This document shows, piece by piece, positions 43,307 through 52,331 of a stretch of DNA of 64,000 nt. A program made the position numbers and the translations under genes. Position 1 is the stretch's first letter. The number at the start of each line of letters is the position of its first letter. The DNA comes from Methylomagnum ishizawai (GTDB lineage: Bacteria; Pseudomonadota; Gammaproteobacteria; Methylococcales; Methylococcaceae): contig NZ_FXAM01000001.1 of the NCBI RefSeq assembly GCF_900155475.1, positions 3,544,881 through 3,608,880 on the forward strand, read 5' to 3'. The notes below the pieces were generated by a model, which saw only the letters and a program-made list of their open reading frames with translations, did no database searches and had not been told where the DNA came from.

Positions 43307-43678
43307 ATGCCACACCACCACAAAACCCTCCCCACCCTAGCCCTGGCCGCCCTCCTCGGTTTATCCAGCGCCCATACCGCCCACGCCCACGCCGTGGTCA
43401 CCGAATCCTCGCTAACCCAGGAACCCATCAAGCCGCATCATGCCGCCACCGTGGCCCTGTTCTTCAATTCCAACGTGGAACTGAAACTGTCGCGGGTGTT
43501 CCTGGTCAGCGCGGGCGATGTCTACCACCCGGTGGAAATCTCCAAGGGCAAGAAGCCCGGCGAACTCCATATCAAGCTCCCCGCGCTCGACCCCGGCGAC
43601 TACGCCATCAAGTACAAGGTGTTCGCCGCCGACGGCCATCTCACGGAAAACGCCATCCGCTTCCACGTCGCGGAATAA
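43307..43678 (+). CDS. copC: Copper-binding periplasmic protein CopC
   Basis: 123 residues. A signal peptide cleaves before HAVVTESS, leaving the N-terminal His copper ligand typical of CopC. ADGHLTENAIRFHV near the end provides the second His/Asp set. CopC binds Cu in the periplasm and hands it to the membrane protein CopD, encoded 12 bases downstream. The pair is common in methanotrophs, which need copper for particulate methane monooxygenase. Confidence 0.92.
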   Translation: MPHHHKTLPTLALAALLGLSSAHTAHAHAVVTESSLTQEPIKPHHAATVALFFNSNVELKLSRVFLVSAGDVYHPVEISKGKKPGELHIKLPALDPGDYAIKYKVFAADGHLTENAIRFHVAE

Positions 43679-43690
43679 GGGGGCCATTCC

Positions 43691-45355
43691 ATGTACATGC
43701 AAGGTTTGGCCAATTTCATCGACGACTTCCTGGGCGGGCTCATCCTCATCGGCTACGCGCTGGTGGTCGGTAGCCTCCTCTGGAGCATCGTCATCCTCAA
43801 GGTCTGGTCGCCCCAGCCCGCCGCCGGCCCGGCCATCGTCCGCCGCGCTGCCTGGGTACTGCGCTTCGGGGCCATCGCCCTCGCCGCCATGCAAGGCAGC
43901 AAACTGCTCATCAAGGGCATGGTGCTATGGGGCGTGCTGGGGGAGTTGCCGGTCGATGCCTACGTGGGCACGGTGCAATTCCAGGCGGGACTGATGCGCT
44001 TCCTGCTCGCGCTGGGCATCGCCTATCTAGCCGGGCAATTGCTGTTGAGGCCGACCGAGCGGCGGCTGTGGGATTACCTCGCGCTCTGCACCGCGCCCCT
44101 GGTCATCGCCGGGGCTTGGCTGGTCCACGCGGTCGGGCGGTTCGAGATGCGCGAACCCCTGATGCTGATGACCCTCTTGCACCAGTTCGCCGCCGCCATC
44201 TGGTTCGGCGGGGTGGCGCAGTTGTTGGCGCTGTGGCATCTGGGCCGGCACGAATCCGAAGCCAAAGCCCTGTGGCCCAGTGCCATCGTGCGTTTCGGGG
44301 GCTTGGGCGTGGCGGCGGTGGTGTTGCTGGTGGCGACCGGATTACCCTTGGCCCTGGCCTTCGTGGCGTCCTGGCAAGGCTTGTTCGGGACGGGCTATGG
44401 CAGTTTGGTGTTGACCAAGATTTTCCTGCTGGGCGTGGCGCTGTGCTTCGCCTTCATCAACCACCGGGCGGGCCAACGCTGGAAAGAACAAGGCGACAGC
44501 GACACCGTCAACCGCAAAGTGCCGTACTACATCGAGGCCGAAGCCTTCGTGCTGGTCGGCGTGCTGTTCATCGCCGCCACCCTATCCTCGCAACCGCCGT
44601 CGGAGGATATCGCGGGCAATCCCGAACTCACCGCCAAAATCTCGGAAGTGGCGCAGATGTTCACCCCGCGGCTCCCCAAAATCCACTCGCCCAGCCACGA
44701 GGCGCTATTGGCCGGAGAAGCGGGCCGGGTCGCCGTGGTCAACAAAGTGCCCTCGGTCGCCGCCACCGAATGGTCGGACTACAACCACAACGTGGCCGGA
44801 CTGTTCCTCACCACCATGGGCCTGATGGCGATGCTGTCCTACATCCGGGGGCCGGTTTTCCAATGGGCGAATTACTGGCCCATCGGCTTCGTGGGGCTGA
44901 GCATCTTCCTGTTCTTCCGCAGCGACGCCGAGACCTGGCCGCTCGGCCCCATCGGTTTCTGGGAAAGCACCTTCAGCAATGGCGAGGTGTTCCAGCACCG
45001 CATCGCCACCTTGTTGGCCTTCGTGCTGGGCGTGTTGGAACTGCGCGCCCGCACCCAGCACGGCGATCCCAGGATGCGTTACATGTTCCCGGTCCTGTGC
45101 GCGTTCGGCGGCATCCTGCTCCTGACCCACGCCCATGCCGAATTCGAGTTGAAGAGCGAATTCCTGATCCAGTCCACCCACACCACCATGGGCCTATTGG
45201 CCGTATTGATGGCGAGCGGGCGCTGGCTGGAACTGCGCCTCGCCCCGACGCAAGGCGAGACCTACACCGAAGGTAGCATCGCCGGTTTCATCGGCATCGT
45301 GGCGATGTTTCTGATCGGCAATATCATGATGTTCTACCGGGAGCCGCTGTTCTAA
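43691..45355 (+). CDS. copD: CopD-family copper transport membrane protein
   Basis: 554 residues, longer than the usual 290-310 of CopD. Many transmembrane helices: the first half has the CopD pattern with EMREPLMLMTLLHQFAAAIWFGGVAQLLAL. The second half (from about 370) has extra helices, with FQHRIATLLAFVLGVLEL and THAHAEFELKSEFLIQSTHTTMGL as a His-rich helix cluster. It is probably the partner of CopC for copper import to the cytoplasm. An extended CopD of this kind is known in other organisms. Confidence 0.87.
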   Translation: MYMQGLANFIDDFLGGLILIGYALVVGSLLWSIVILKVWSPQPAAGPAIVRRAAWVLRFGAIALAAMQGSKLLIKGMVLWGVLGELPVDAYVGTVQFQAGLMRFLLALGIAYLAGQLLLRPTERRLWDYLALCTAPLVIAGAWLVHAVGRFEMREPLMLMTLLHQFAAAIWFGGVAQLLALWHLGRHESEAKALWPSAIVRFGGLGVAAVVLLVATGLPLALAFVASWQGLFGTGYGSLVLTKIFLLGVALCFAFINHRAGQRWKEQGDSDTVNRKVPYYIEAEAFVLVGVLFIAATLSSQPPSEDIAGNPELTAKISEVAQMFTPRLPKIHSPSHEALLAGEAGRVAVVNKVPSVAATEWSDYNHNVAGLFLTTMGLMAMLSYIRGPVFQWANYWPIGFVGLSIFLFFRSDAETWPLGPIGFWESTFSNGEVFQHRIATLLAFVLGVLELRARTQHGDPRMRYMFPVLCAFGGILLLTHAHAEFELKSEFLIQSTHTTMGLLAVLMASGRWLELRLAPTQGETYTEGSIAGFIGIVAMFLIGNIMMFYREPLF

Positions 45356-45378
45356 ACGGAAACGTTCCGGCCAAACCC

Positions 45379-45404
45379 AAGGGCACCCCAGGGTGCCCTT
45401 TTGC
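45379..45404 (+). terminator. Rho-independent terminator after copD
   Basis: Arms AAGGGCACCC and GGGTGCCCTT (45379-45388, 45391-45400), then TTGC. It lies 23 bases past the copD stop. Confidence 0.8.
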
Positions 45405-45410
45405 ATCGGG

Positions 45411-45441
45411 GAATATGCTGTTCTACCGGGAACCACCGTTT
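45411..45441 (+). repeat. Decayed duplicate of the copD 3' end
   Basis: GTTCTACCGGGAACCACCGTT here resembles GTTCTACCGGGAGCCGCTGTT at 45331-45351 (three mismatches), with a shared AATAT just upstream in both. Confidence 0.5.
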
Positions 45442-45523
45442 GGGCGGGCTGCGCGGTCCAATCCCAAAGATACCCATTCCGCGCCCACGATTCCGAACCA
45501 TCCCACCCAAGGAGGAATCCGCC

Positions 45524-46921
45524 ATGCCGAACCGCCGCAAACCCTATCTGGCGCTCTTGTTGTGCCTGAGCCTCGATGCCTACGCCGACCCGAAACCGCA
45601 AGTCCCGGAGGTCCGGGAAACCATCGCCATCGATACCCGGCAGATTTCCCACGAGTTCCTGGGTTTCGGCACCCAAATCTGGACCACCGAATTCACCCCC
45701 AAAGGCCAGCAGGCTTTGACCGATCTCGCTATCGATTATGTCAGACTCTCCGCCTCGCCGGGCTTGAATACCCCGGACGATCCCGTCCCGGTGGATAGCA
45801 GCCCGGAAGAAATGGATCGATATATCTCCCGGCAATTCGCCAAGAATCCCACCCTATTGCCCAAAACCAAGGCCACCTTCGATTTCCTCGATAACCGACA
45901 GATACAAACCGTGATGCTGATCTGGACGGCCCCCAAGGTTTGGCAGCCCAAGGACAACCAATTGCTCCCGCAATATCTGGATGACTATGCCAGGGTCTGG
46001 GGTTCGACCTTGAATTATCTCGACAGCCACGGTATCCGGCCCGCCTTGATCGAACTCATCAATGAACCGGAAGGCCATTGGGGCACCTATATCCCTCCCG
46101 ACGAATATAACACCCTGGTCAAACTGGTGAGGAAGGAAATCGACCGGCGCGGCTTCACTCAAATCGGCATTGTCGGCCCCGGTGTCGGGGGACAGGCGGG
46201 CAAACAATGGTTATCCCCCTTGGACAACGAGGCCAGGCACGCCATCCAGACGTGGTCGACCCATATCTACGAAAGCAAACAAAGTACCGCCGCGCAAACC
46301 CTGTCGCCTTTTATCGCCGCCACCCATAATATGCAGCCGCCAAAGCCGGTCTATGTCACCGAATATTCGACCAAGAATACCGTGTTCGATGATTTCGCCA
46401 CCCGTGCGAACAATGATCCGGCGGTGGCCGGGCTGGTCAAGGCGTCCTATTCCGACCCCTATGCCGTGGAGGTTTTTCAAAATACCTTGGCCTTGATCAA
46501 TGGCGGTGCCAACGCCCTGTTTTATTGGGAATTGGGAGACCATAGCTGGGGCATCAACAAAGACTGGGGGATGATAGACCGCCAGGGCAATCCAAAGCCG
46601 GTATATTTCGCCCTTAAAACCCTATATCCCCGGATACCGGACCATGCCTCGGTCATCCAACCACAATGGCAAACCCATGCCATTACGCTCAGTGCGTTGA
46701 AGGCCCAAGGCAAGCTGATTGTCGCGGTCGCCAACAATACCCGCGCCAAGGTGACCGCCACACTGAAGCTATCGCCCCCGCCCCCGCCTGGGAAACTCGG
46801 CTACGTTTCTTTCGAGGGCGGCGCGGCGACCCAGAAAAACACCGCCCAGTCAGGACAAAACCGGCAAATCGAGATTAAACTTAACCCCCAAAGCACGCTT
46901 ACCTTGGATATTCCCTACTAA
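45524..46921 (+). CDS. Secreted GH30-like glycoside hydrolase (clan GH-A)
   Basis: 465 residues from ATG 45524, with an AAGGAGG site 8 bases upstream. A signal peptide covers about the first 21 residues. The TIM-barrel start EFLGFGTQIWT is the GH30-type substrate loop. The acid/base is Glu181 in LIELINEPEGHW and the nucleophile Glu280 in PVYVTEYST, the spacing of clan GH-A retaining glycosidases. A C-terminal beta domain (from about 390) matches the side domain of GH30. It likely acts on an extracellular polysaccharide; the substrate cannot be named. Unlinked to copCD functionally as far as can be seen. Confidence 0.8.
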   Translation: MPNRRKPYLALLLCLSLDAYADPKPQVPEVRETIAIDTRQISHEFLGFGTQIWTTEFTPKGQQALTDLAIDYVRLSASPGLNTPDDPVPVDSSPEEMDRYISRQFAKNPTLLPKTKATFDFLDNRQIQTVMLIWTAPKVWQPKDNQLLPQYLDDYARVWGSTLNYLDSHGIRPALIELINEPEGHWGTYIPPDEYNTLVKLVRKEIDRRGFTQIGIVGPGVGGQAGKQWLSPLDNEARHAIQTWSTHIYESKQSTAAQTLSPFIAATHNMQPPKPVYVTEYSTKNTVFDDFATRANNDPAVAGLVKASYSDPYAVEVFQNTLALINGGANALFYWELGDHSWGINKDWGMIDRQGNPKPVYFALKTLYPRIPDHASVIQPQWQTHAITLSALKAQGKLIVAVANNTRAKVTATLKLSPPPPPGKLGYVSFEGGAATQKNTAQSGQNRQIEIKLNPQSTLTLDIPY

Positions 46922-46966
46922 CCCAGGGTTCATCGATTGCGCAAACCCATCAAGCCCAACAACCTT

Positions 46967-46984
46967 TCCCCGCCCACGCGGGGA
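46967..46984. repeat. Single short palindrome resembling a type I-E CRISPR repeat core
   Basis: TCCCCGC-CCAC-GCGGGGA, followed by TCGGTG. Only one copy exists here, with no spacers or cas genes. Confidence 0.35.
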
Positions 46985-47096
46985 TCGGTGGATTCATGGG
47001 GTTCCGCCCCTGGGCCTCTTCCCGCATGGCAAGAGGCCCGAACCCGCCGGGTCGGCACCGATGGCTCCACCGGCCCGCGCCCCCACCCAACCGACC

Positions 47097-47780
47097 ATGA
47101 CGCCCCCGCCTTCCCCACGCCCGCACCGGCTCCGCACCGCCCTGTTCCTGCTTGGCCTGATCCCGGCGCTCCGCTTGGCGGTAGGCGTCCGCACCGGCGG
47201 CCTGGGGGCCGATCCGGTCGCCACCATCACCGCCACCACCGGCCTTTGGTCCCTCAACCTGCTGTTCGCCAGCCTCGCCATCACCCCGCTGCATAGGCTC
47301 ACCGGCTGGCACGGCCTGGTCCGCGCGCGGCGGATGCTGGGGTTGTTCGCGTTCTTCTACGCCTGCCTGCACGGCGCGGCCTATCTGGTGTTCGAGCAAT
47401 TCTTCGATTGGGCCGGGATGCTGGCCGATATCGCCAAGCGGCCCTTCCTTGCGGCGGGCGGCCTAGGCTTCGCCTTGATGCTACCGCTGGCGGCGACCTC
47501 GACCGATGGCATGGTACGGCGGTTGGGGGGACGATCTTGGCGGCGGCTGCACCGGCTGGCCTATCTTTGCGCCCTGGTGGCGGTGTTGCATTACCTATGG
47601 CTGGTGAAGCGCGATATCACCTTGCCGGGGCTTTATGCCTTGGCCTTATGCGCCTTGCTGGCGGCGCGGATGGCCCGGCCCCGGCGCAGCCACGGCCCGG
47701 CCCGGTCCCGGTCAATCCCCCGAAAACCAGCGCCCCTGCACATAGGCACCGATGAAAATACCGGCCAGGGCGATCAATAA
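47097..47780 (+). CDS. msrQ: MsrQ-like heme-binding membrane subunit (ferric-reductase-like transmembrane domain)
   Basis: 227 residues from ATG 47097 (47061 alternative). Six transmembrane helices carry the ferric-reductase-like pattern: FFYACLHGAAYLVF and LHRLAYLCALVAVLHYLW supply heme-ligand His residues. MsrQ feeds electrons to the periplasmic methionine sulfoxide reductase MsrP. msrP is not adjacent, so the assignment rests on the membrane part alone. A charged tail of about 30 residues follows and runs into the convergent YeeE gene (69-base overlap). Confidence 0.82.
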   Translation: MTPPPSPRPHRLRTALFLLGLIPALRLAVGVRTGGLGADPVATITATTGLWSLNLLFASLAITPLHRLTGWHGLVRARRMLGLFAFFYACLHGAAYLVFEQFFDWAGMLADIAKRPFLAAGGLGFALMLPLAATSTDGMVRRLGGRSWRRLHRLAYLCALVAVLHYLWLVKRDITLPGLYALALCALLAARMARPRRSHGPARSRSIPRKPAPLHIGTDENTGQGDQ

Positions 47781-48125
47781 CGGCATGTTACCCACCCCCA
47801 AACCCGCGATGGCGGGACCGGGACACACCCCGCACAAGCCCCAACCCGCCCCGAACAAGGCCGCGCCGATCCAAGTCCTGGCACCGGGCCGGGAAGGATG
47901 CCGACCGAACTCCGGTTCCAACAGCGGTTTTTGCAACAGGCGCGGCGCGAGCTGATAAAACGCCAGCGCCACGGCCACCGCGCCGCCCAACACCAAGAGC
48001 AGGCCCAAATCCCGGAACAACAGGAAATCCAGCACCACCTCCGGCTTGACCATGCCCGACACCGCCAAACCCAGGCCGAACAAAGCCCCGCATCCCAACA
48101 CCACGCCCAACGACACCGCCCTCAT
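47712..48125 (-). CDS. YeeE/YedE-family sulfur transporter half (DUF6691-type)
   Basis: 137 residues from ATG 48125, overlapping the stop of its partner (ATGA). Hydrophobic, about four helices, with GWGLCGVCPGPAIAGLG containing the Cys-Pro motif of the YeeE/YedE family. It probably forms a small two-protein channel with the next gene, of the type implicated in thiosulfate or sulfur-compound uptake. Its 3' end overlaps the convergent msrQ tail by 69 bases, so one of the two ends may be mis-called. Confidence 0.85.
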   Translation of the reverse strand: MRAVSLGVVLGCGALFGLGLAVSGMVKPEVVLDFLLFRDLGLLLVLGGAVAVALAFYQLAPRLLQKPLLEPEFGRHPSRPGARTWIGAALFGAGWGLCGVCPGPAIAGLGVGNMPLLIALAGIFIGAYVQGRWFSGD

Positions 48126-48589
48126 GGAACCACCCCCAAACCGTGGAACACCTGGGCCACGGCGATGGCCGTGCCCAGGAACACCAACACCGCCACCAAG
48201 GACGGCCATTGCAAAGCAGCCAGCCCGCAAATGCCATGCCCCGCCGTGCACCCATTGGCCAACCGCGCCCCGAAGCCGATCAAGCCACCGCCGACAAACA
48301 AGCGCCACGCCGCCACGCCCGTGGAAAACGGCTCGCCGGTAGCGGCCAGATAAGCCAGCGCCCCCAGGATCAAACCGGCGGCATAGACCAAGCGCCAAAC
48401 CCGGCTATCCCGTAGGTGTTCGCCCTGGAAATAAGATCGGCGCGAAACATAGGACCAAGCGGCGCTGAACAGCGTGCTCATCCCGCCCACCCGGCCGGTG
48501 GCGAGATAAAGCAGCCCGATGGCACCGCCAATCGCGAGACCGCCCCACAGGTAATGCGACATCCCGCGGGGAAAAAACGGATCGATCAT
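48122..48589 (-). CDS. YeeE/YedE-family sulfur transporter half
   Basis: 155 residues from ATG 48589 (a longer start to 48646 is possible). Several transmembrane helices; GARLANGCTAGHGICGLA is the conserved Cys motif of the first half of YeeE/YedE proteins. It is the upstream member of a translationally coupled pair. Together the two halves resemble a split TsuA-like transporter. Confidence 0.85.
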   Translation of the reverse strand: MIDPFFPRGMSHYLWGGLAIGGAIGLLYLATGRVGGMSTLFSAAWSYVSRRSYFQGEHLRDSRVWRLVYAAGLILGALAYLAATGEPFSTGVAAWRLFVGGGLIGFGARLANGCTAGHGICGLAALQWPSLVAVLVFLGTAIAVAQVFHGLGVVP

Positions 48590-48685
48590 GGATGAATCCC
48601 GATAAGCAAAGACTGATATTTTAAAGGCTTGGCCCAGCGCCGCCATGGGTTAACATGCCCTGCCCGACAGGAAGCGGACTCCGAC

Positions 48686-49852
48686 ATGAAGCACAAAAAA
48701 ACCAAACGACCCCGGACGGCGGAAGATAAAGCGTCCCCCGCCCACAGCCACTTCTCCCCCAGCGGGCGCATGTTGCGGCTGATGCCGTCCCTGCGCCCGC
48801 CCAAAGCCGAAATCCCCACCGCGCCGGTCGCGGCCATCGAGACCACTGCCGAAGCCGGGTTGCGCGTGACTTGCGTCGATTATTGCCCGGAACGCATGGA
48901 ATGCCGAGATATCACCGATATTCCCGGTTTCCTGTCCCACCACCGGCCCGCCTGGGCGCGGGTGCGCTGGATCAATATCTCGGGCACGCACCGGGTGGAA
49001 AACCTACGCCCCTTCGCCGAGAAATACCAATTACACCCCCTGGCAATCGAGGATGTCACCTCGAGTGCCCAGCGCCCCAAAGTGGAGGATTATCCCGGCC
49101 ATGGCGAAGCGCCGGGCCGCTTGTTCATCGTGGCCCGCGTGGTCCATATGCTGAATGGGAAACTGCACGACGAACAAATCAGCCTATTCCTGGGCCGCAC
49201 CACCCTCCTGAGCTTCCAGGAAACCCCCGGCGGCGTGTTCGAGCCGATTTACCGCCGCCTCGAAGCCCAGGGCTCCAGGATACGTGACACCGAGGCCAGT
49301 TTCCTGTGCTATTCCCTGCTCGACGCCATCGTCGATAGTTATTTTCCCTTCCTGGAGTACTATTCCGACCGCATCGACGAAACTGAGGAGGAATTGCTGG
49401 ACGATCCACGCCATTTCACCCTGCAAAAAACCCATGCGGTGAAGCGCGGTTTATTATTATTGCGGCGGGCGATCTGGCCGATGCGGGAAATGATCGCCCA
49501 ATTGCTGCGGGAACGCCACGAATGCCTGTCGGAAACTACGCTGACCTATTTCCGGGATATTTACGATCATTGCGTGCAGATCATCGATCTCAACGAAACC
49601 TATCACGAAATCGCTACCGCCCTCACCGAAACCTATATGTCGGTCATGTCCAACCGCATGAACGAAATCATGAAAGTACTCACGGTCATCAGCACCATCT
49701 TCATGCCGTTGACCTTCATCGCCGGGGTCTATGGGATGAATATGCCCATCCCGGAAAACCACTGGTCCTGGAGCTATCCGGTGTTCTGGCTGGTCTGCCT
49801 GATTATCGGCCTTGGAATGTTGGTCTGGTTCCGCCGCCGCGATTGGATATAA
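48686..49852 (+). CDS. corA: CorA-family magnesium/divalent cation transporter
   Basis: 388 residues from ATG 48686. A long soluble N-terminal domain (ARVRWINISGTHRVENLRPFAEKYQLHPLAIEDV) is followed by a coiled-coil stalk and two C-terminal helices. The selectivity-filter motif YGMN is at 349-352, and the end is basic (FRRRDWI). It forms pentameric Mg2+ channels in the inner membrane. The 65-residue N-terminal extension is basic and not conserved in the family. Confidence 0.94.
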   Translation: MKHKKTKRPRTAEDKASPAHSHFSPSGRMLRLMPSLRPPKAEIPTAPVAAIETTAEAGLRVTCVDYCPERMECRDITDIPGFLSHHRPAWARVRWINISGTHRVENLRPFAEKYQLHPLAIEDVTSSAQRPKVEDYPGHGEAPGRLFIVARVVHMLNGKLHDEQISLFLGRTTLLSFQETPGGVFEPIYRRLEAQGSRIRDTEASFLCYSLLDAIVDSYFPFLEYYSDRIDETEEELLDDPRHFTLQKTHAVKRGLLLLRRAIWPMREMIAQLLRERHECLSETTLTYFRDIYDHCVQIIDLNETYHEIATALTETYMSVMSNRMNEIMKVLTVISTIFMPLTFIAGVYGMNMPIPENHWSWSYPVFWLVCLIIGLGMLVWFRRRDWI

Positions 49853-49891
49853 TCCCATGGCCCTCCCGCTTACATTCCCCAAGTGCCTGAC

Positions 49892-50839
49892 ATGAATTAT
49901 ACCTTCACCATTTTCATTCCCACCTATAACCGCGCCCATCTATTACCCCGCGCCCTCGCCAGTATCGAAGCCCAGACTTTCCGGGATTTCGAGACCGTCA
50001 TCGTGGACGATGGCTCCACAGATAATACCGAAGCCTTGATCCGGGATTGGCAGGCGCGGGCGGATTTCGAACTGGTGTATTTCAAGCAGCCGAACCAAGG
50101 CAAATACGCCGCGCAGAATGCCGGGGTGGCGGCGGCGCGGGGCTGGTTTTTCCTACTGTTGGATTCCGACGACCGATTGTTGCCAGATACTTTAGAGCGC
50201 ATCCTGCGCCACTGGGAATCGATCCCGGAATCAAAACGCCCGCGTTATGCCGGGGTGGAAGGTTTGGTGGAAAGCATGGATGGACGGCGGGTATTGACCA
50301 CACCCTACCCAAGCAATCCTTGCGATATCAGCTATCTCGACCTGTATTACCGGCTAGGGATTGGTGGCGATAAAAAGCACGCCATCCGCACCGAAATATT
50401 GCGGCGATTCCCCTATCCGCTATTTCCAGGGGAATTGAATAGCCGCGACTCTATCACCTGGAACCGGATCGCCCACGAATATATCTTCCGCTGTGTGAAT
50501 GAATCGGTGCAACAAGTGGAATACCAACCCGATGGGCTGACCTCCAACCGCTTCCGCATCCGCATGACCAGCCCACGTGGATTCCAGCTATTTTTCCAAG
50601 AAGAAATCACCCTGCACCGGGCTTGGCTCGCTCGCAAGCAGCTTCGGCGCAGTACCATCGAATTCATCCGTTTTTCGCTGCATATCGGCCTAGGACCGTG
50701 GGCGCAGGGGAAACAGGTGGATTACGATCCGCTCTGGCTATTGTTATTACCGATGGGGTATATACGGTGGTGGGTGGATTTATATCGATTGCGGTTCAAA
50801 GGTGGGAATATCCGCAACCGGGCGGTGATACATAATTAA
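49892..50839 (+). CDS. Family 2 glycosyltransferase
   Basis: 315 residues from ATG 49892 (a GTG at 49883 is the alternative). GT-A fold start FTIFIPTYNRAHLLPRALASIEAQTFRDFETVIVDDGSTDNTE, with the DxD-type LLLDSDDRLLPDTL at about 95. It transfers a sugar from a nucleotide donor, probably for a surface glycan; the donor and acceptor are unknown. No other glycan genes are adjacent. C-terminal hydrophobic residues (LWLLLLPMGYIRWWV) could anchor it to the membrane. Confidence 0.88.
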   Translation: MNYTFTIFIPTYNRAHLLPRALASIEAQTFRDFETVIVDDGSTDNTEALIRDWQARADFELVYFKQPNQGKYAAQNAGVAAARGWFFLLLDSDDRLLPDTLERILRHWESIPESKRPRYAGVEGLVESMDGRRVLTTPYPSNPCDISYLDLYYRLGIGGDKKHAIRTEILRRFPYPLFPGELNSRDSITWNRIAHEYIFRCVNESVQQVEYQPDGLTSNRFRIRMTSPRGFQLFFQEEITLHRAWLARKQLRRSTIEFIRFSLHIGLGPWAQGKQVDYDPLWLLLLPMGYIRWWVDLYRLRFKGGNIRNRAVIHN

Positions 50840-50856
50840 CGGGGCAATATATAACC

Positions 50857-51260
50857 ATGTGGCGCATTGAGTTCTGTTCGACTGAGTTCCTGCCCGTCCT
50901 TCCCGAGCAATGCCAAGGCAATCCGGGCGCATATGGATTCGAACTGGCTTGGTGGCTAGCCCAAGCACTCGCAAGAAACGGCTTTATTACCAGTTATCCC
51001 ATAGGGGAAGATTGGGGCTGGCTTATCGAATATATCAGTCCATCCGGCGTGGAATTCACCATCGGATGCGGCAGCATAGGCGAGCCGGGCGCTGGCTATC
51101 TCCAAGCTCCGCTTAAATGGTCCATCTTTATTCGACCCATCCCCCTCTCAGGCAATGGCCCAAGGGTATTTCCCACGCATCGGAGGTATCGCGCTTAGGC
51201 CAGGCTATTGTCAATATGCTCGATAGCAAAGGCATCGTAGCTGCGCAAGTCGAGATGTAA
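50857..51260 (+). pseudogene. Frameshifted gene of unknown function
   Basis: The intact frame from ATG 50857 gives 113 residues whose end (after WSIFIRP) looks unnatural. At about 51133-51135 a switch to another frame continues THPPLRQWPKGISHASEVSRL and GQAIVNMLDSKGIVAAQVEM to TAA 51258-51260, a far more protein-like ending. A single-base deletion in an original gene of about 134 codons explains this. The N-terminal part (NPGAYGFELAWWLAQALARNGFITSYPIGEDWGWLIEY) looks like a small single-domain protein family of unknown role that I cannot name. Confidence 0.6.
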
Positions 51261-51628
51261 GGTAAACACCATCGCCTATTATTTGCGCGGCCCAGGATGC
51301 GGGTTTTAACTGAGCGAATGAGCCATTCCGCACAAACCCAAACCCGCGCCATGGAATCCGGCGCGAAGACCCTTCCCTGCAAGCCTTTATTCCATATCGG
51401 GTTCTGGATATGTCATATCGAAATACCAACGGATCGCGCCTCATAGCGGGATTCGCAGCCAGGCCGAAAAACTATTGCATATCCCATATTGCGACAATAT
51501 GCCCCGCCCCGCCCGCGTTGACATCGGTGTGGGACGCAAGCATCCTCTGCCTCCCTAAATGGGTTATTGCGCCCATTACGACACTGCGCTTACTTCGTTT
51601 TTATTTTTACCGATATGGGATATGAACC
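51261..51628. other. 368-bp stretch without recognised gene
   Basis: No convincing coding sequence, RNA or strong hairpin seen. One short plus-strand frame (51410-51625) has no homology signal and an unusual composition. Confidence 0.5.
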
Positions 51629-52177
51629 ATGGATAAACTGACTTCCCTTTCCTTGAGTATTGGCGTTTTATCGGGTATCGCGACCTATTTCGCCGTGGGG
51701 CCCGCAGCAGGTGTGTTTTTCATTTGGGCGGCGACCATCGCCTGGGCCGCCTATTTCCTATTGGGTGCCAATTTGGAGGCCGCGATCAATACCGGCGTCA
51801 ACGGCATCTTCGGGGTGTTCATGGCCTGGGTGACCGCAATATTATTGCTGAAGATAGACCCTAAGGTTTCTATCGGCGTGGAAATCGCCACGGCTTTGAT
51901 CGTGGGCGGAGCGGTGATTGTTTTGTGCCTATCCGCCAAGCTGCCGCAATTCGCGGTGATCCCGGTGGGCGTCCTGGGGTATTCCTCCACTTTCGCCTAT
52001 TTGCTGCAAACCCCGGACAAAATGACCCAGGAAGTGCTGTTGGGTGCCAGCCTGAATAATCCGCTCTTGGTGATTTCGATTTCCTTCATTCTCGGCGCGG
52101 TATTCGGCCATCTTTCCAATCAACTCGCCAACCAGTTGAATTCCCTACCAAACCCATTCGCTTCGGATAGGGGATGA
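51629..52177 (+). CDS. DUF1097 family membrane protein
   Basis: 182 residues with five or six transmembrane helices. The pattern SIGVLSGIATYFAVGPAAGVFFIWAATIAWAAYF and the repeated INTGVNGIFGVFMAWV match the DUF1097 (YcdZ-like) family of small inner-membrane proteins of unknown function. It stands alone, followed by a REP-like hairpin. Confidence 0.8.
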   Translation: MDKLTSLSLSIGVLSGIATYFAVGPAAGVFFIWAATIAWAAYFLLGANLEAAINTGVNGIFGVFMAWVTAILLLKIDPKVSIGVEIATALIVGGAVIVLCLSAKLPQFAVIPVGVLGYSSTFAYLLQTPDKMTQEVLLGASLNNPLLVISISFILGAVFGHLSNQLANQLNSLPNPFASDRG

Positions 52178-52187
52178 TCAAGAGCAA

Positions 52188-52222
52188 GTAGCCCGGATGC
52201 GGCTTAACTGAATCCGGGCTAC
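52188..52222. repeat. REP-like palindrome
   Basis: Perfect 11-base arms GTAGCCCGGAT (52188-52198) and ATCCGGGCTAC (52212-52222) with a 13-base loop. It is of the dispersed palindromic type often found between gammaproteobacterial genes. Confidence 0.75.
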
Positions 52223-52331
52223 GCTAGAACATTTTCGGTTTGGGTATACGCTCAGCCGTAGCGGATCATCTAGGCGGGCACGGAATACGTGCTCACCCTA
52301 CAAGGAATATGGAAATTTTCTAGTAGCGGAT

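Noticed and set aside
46967-46984. Possible CRISPR array, from a TCCCCGC-CCAC-GCGGGGA palindrome that resembles a type I-E repeat core
   Set aside because: Only one copy is present, with no regularly spaced repeats or cas genes, so it is at most an orphan palindrome.
51410-51625. 71-residue plus-strand reading frame before the DUF1097 gene
   Set aside because: Biased composition, no ribosome binding site, no family pattern and adjacent to a decayed gene.
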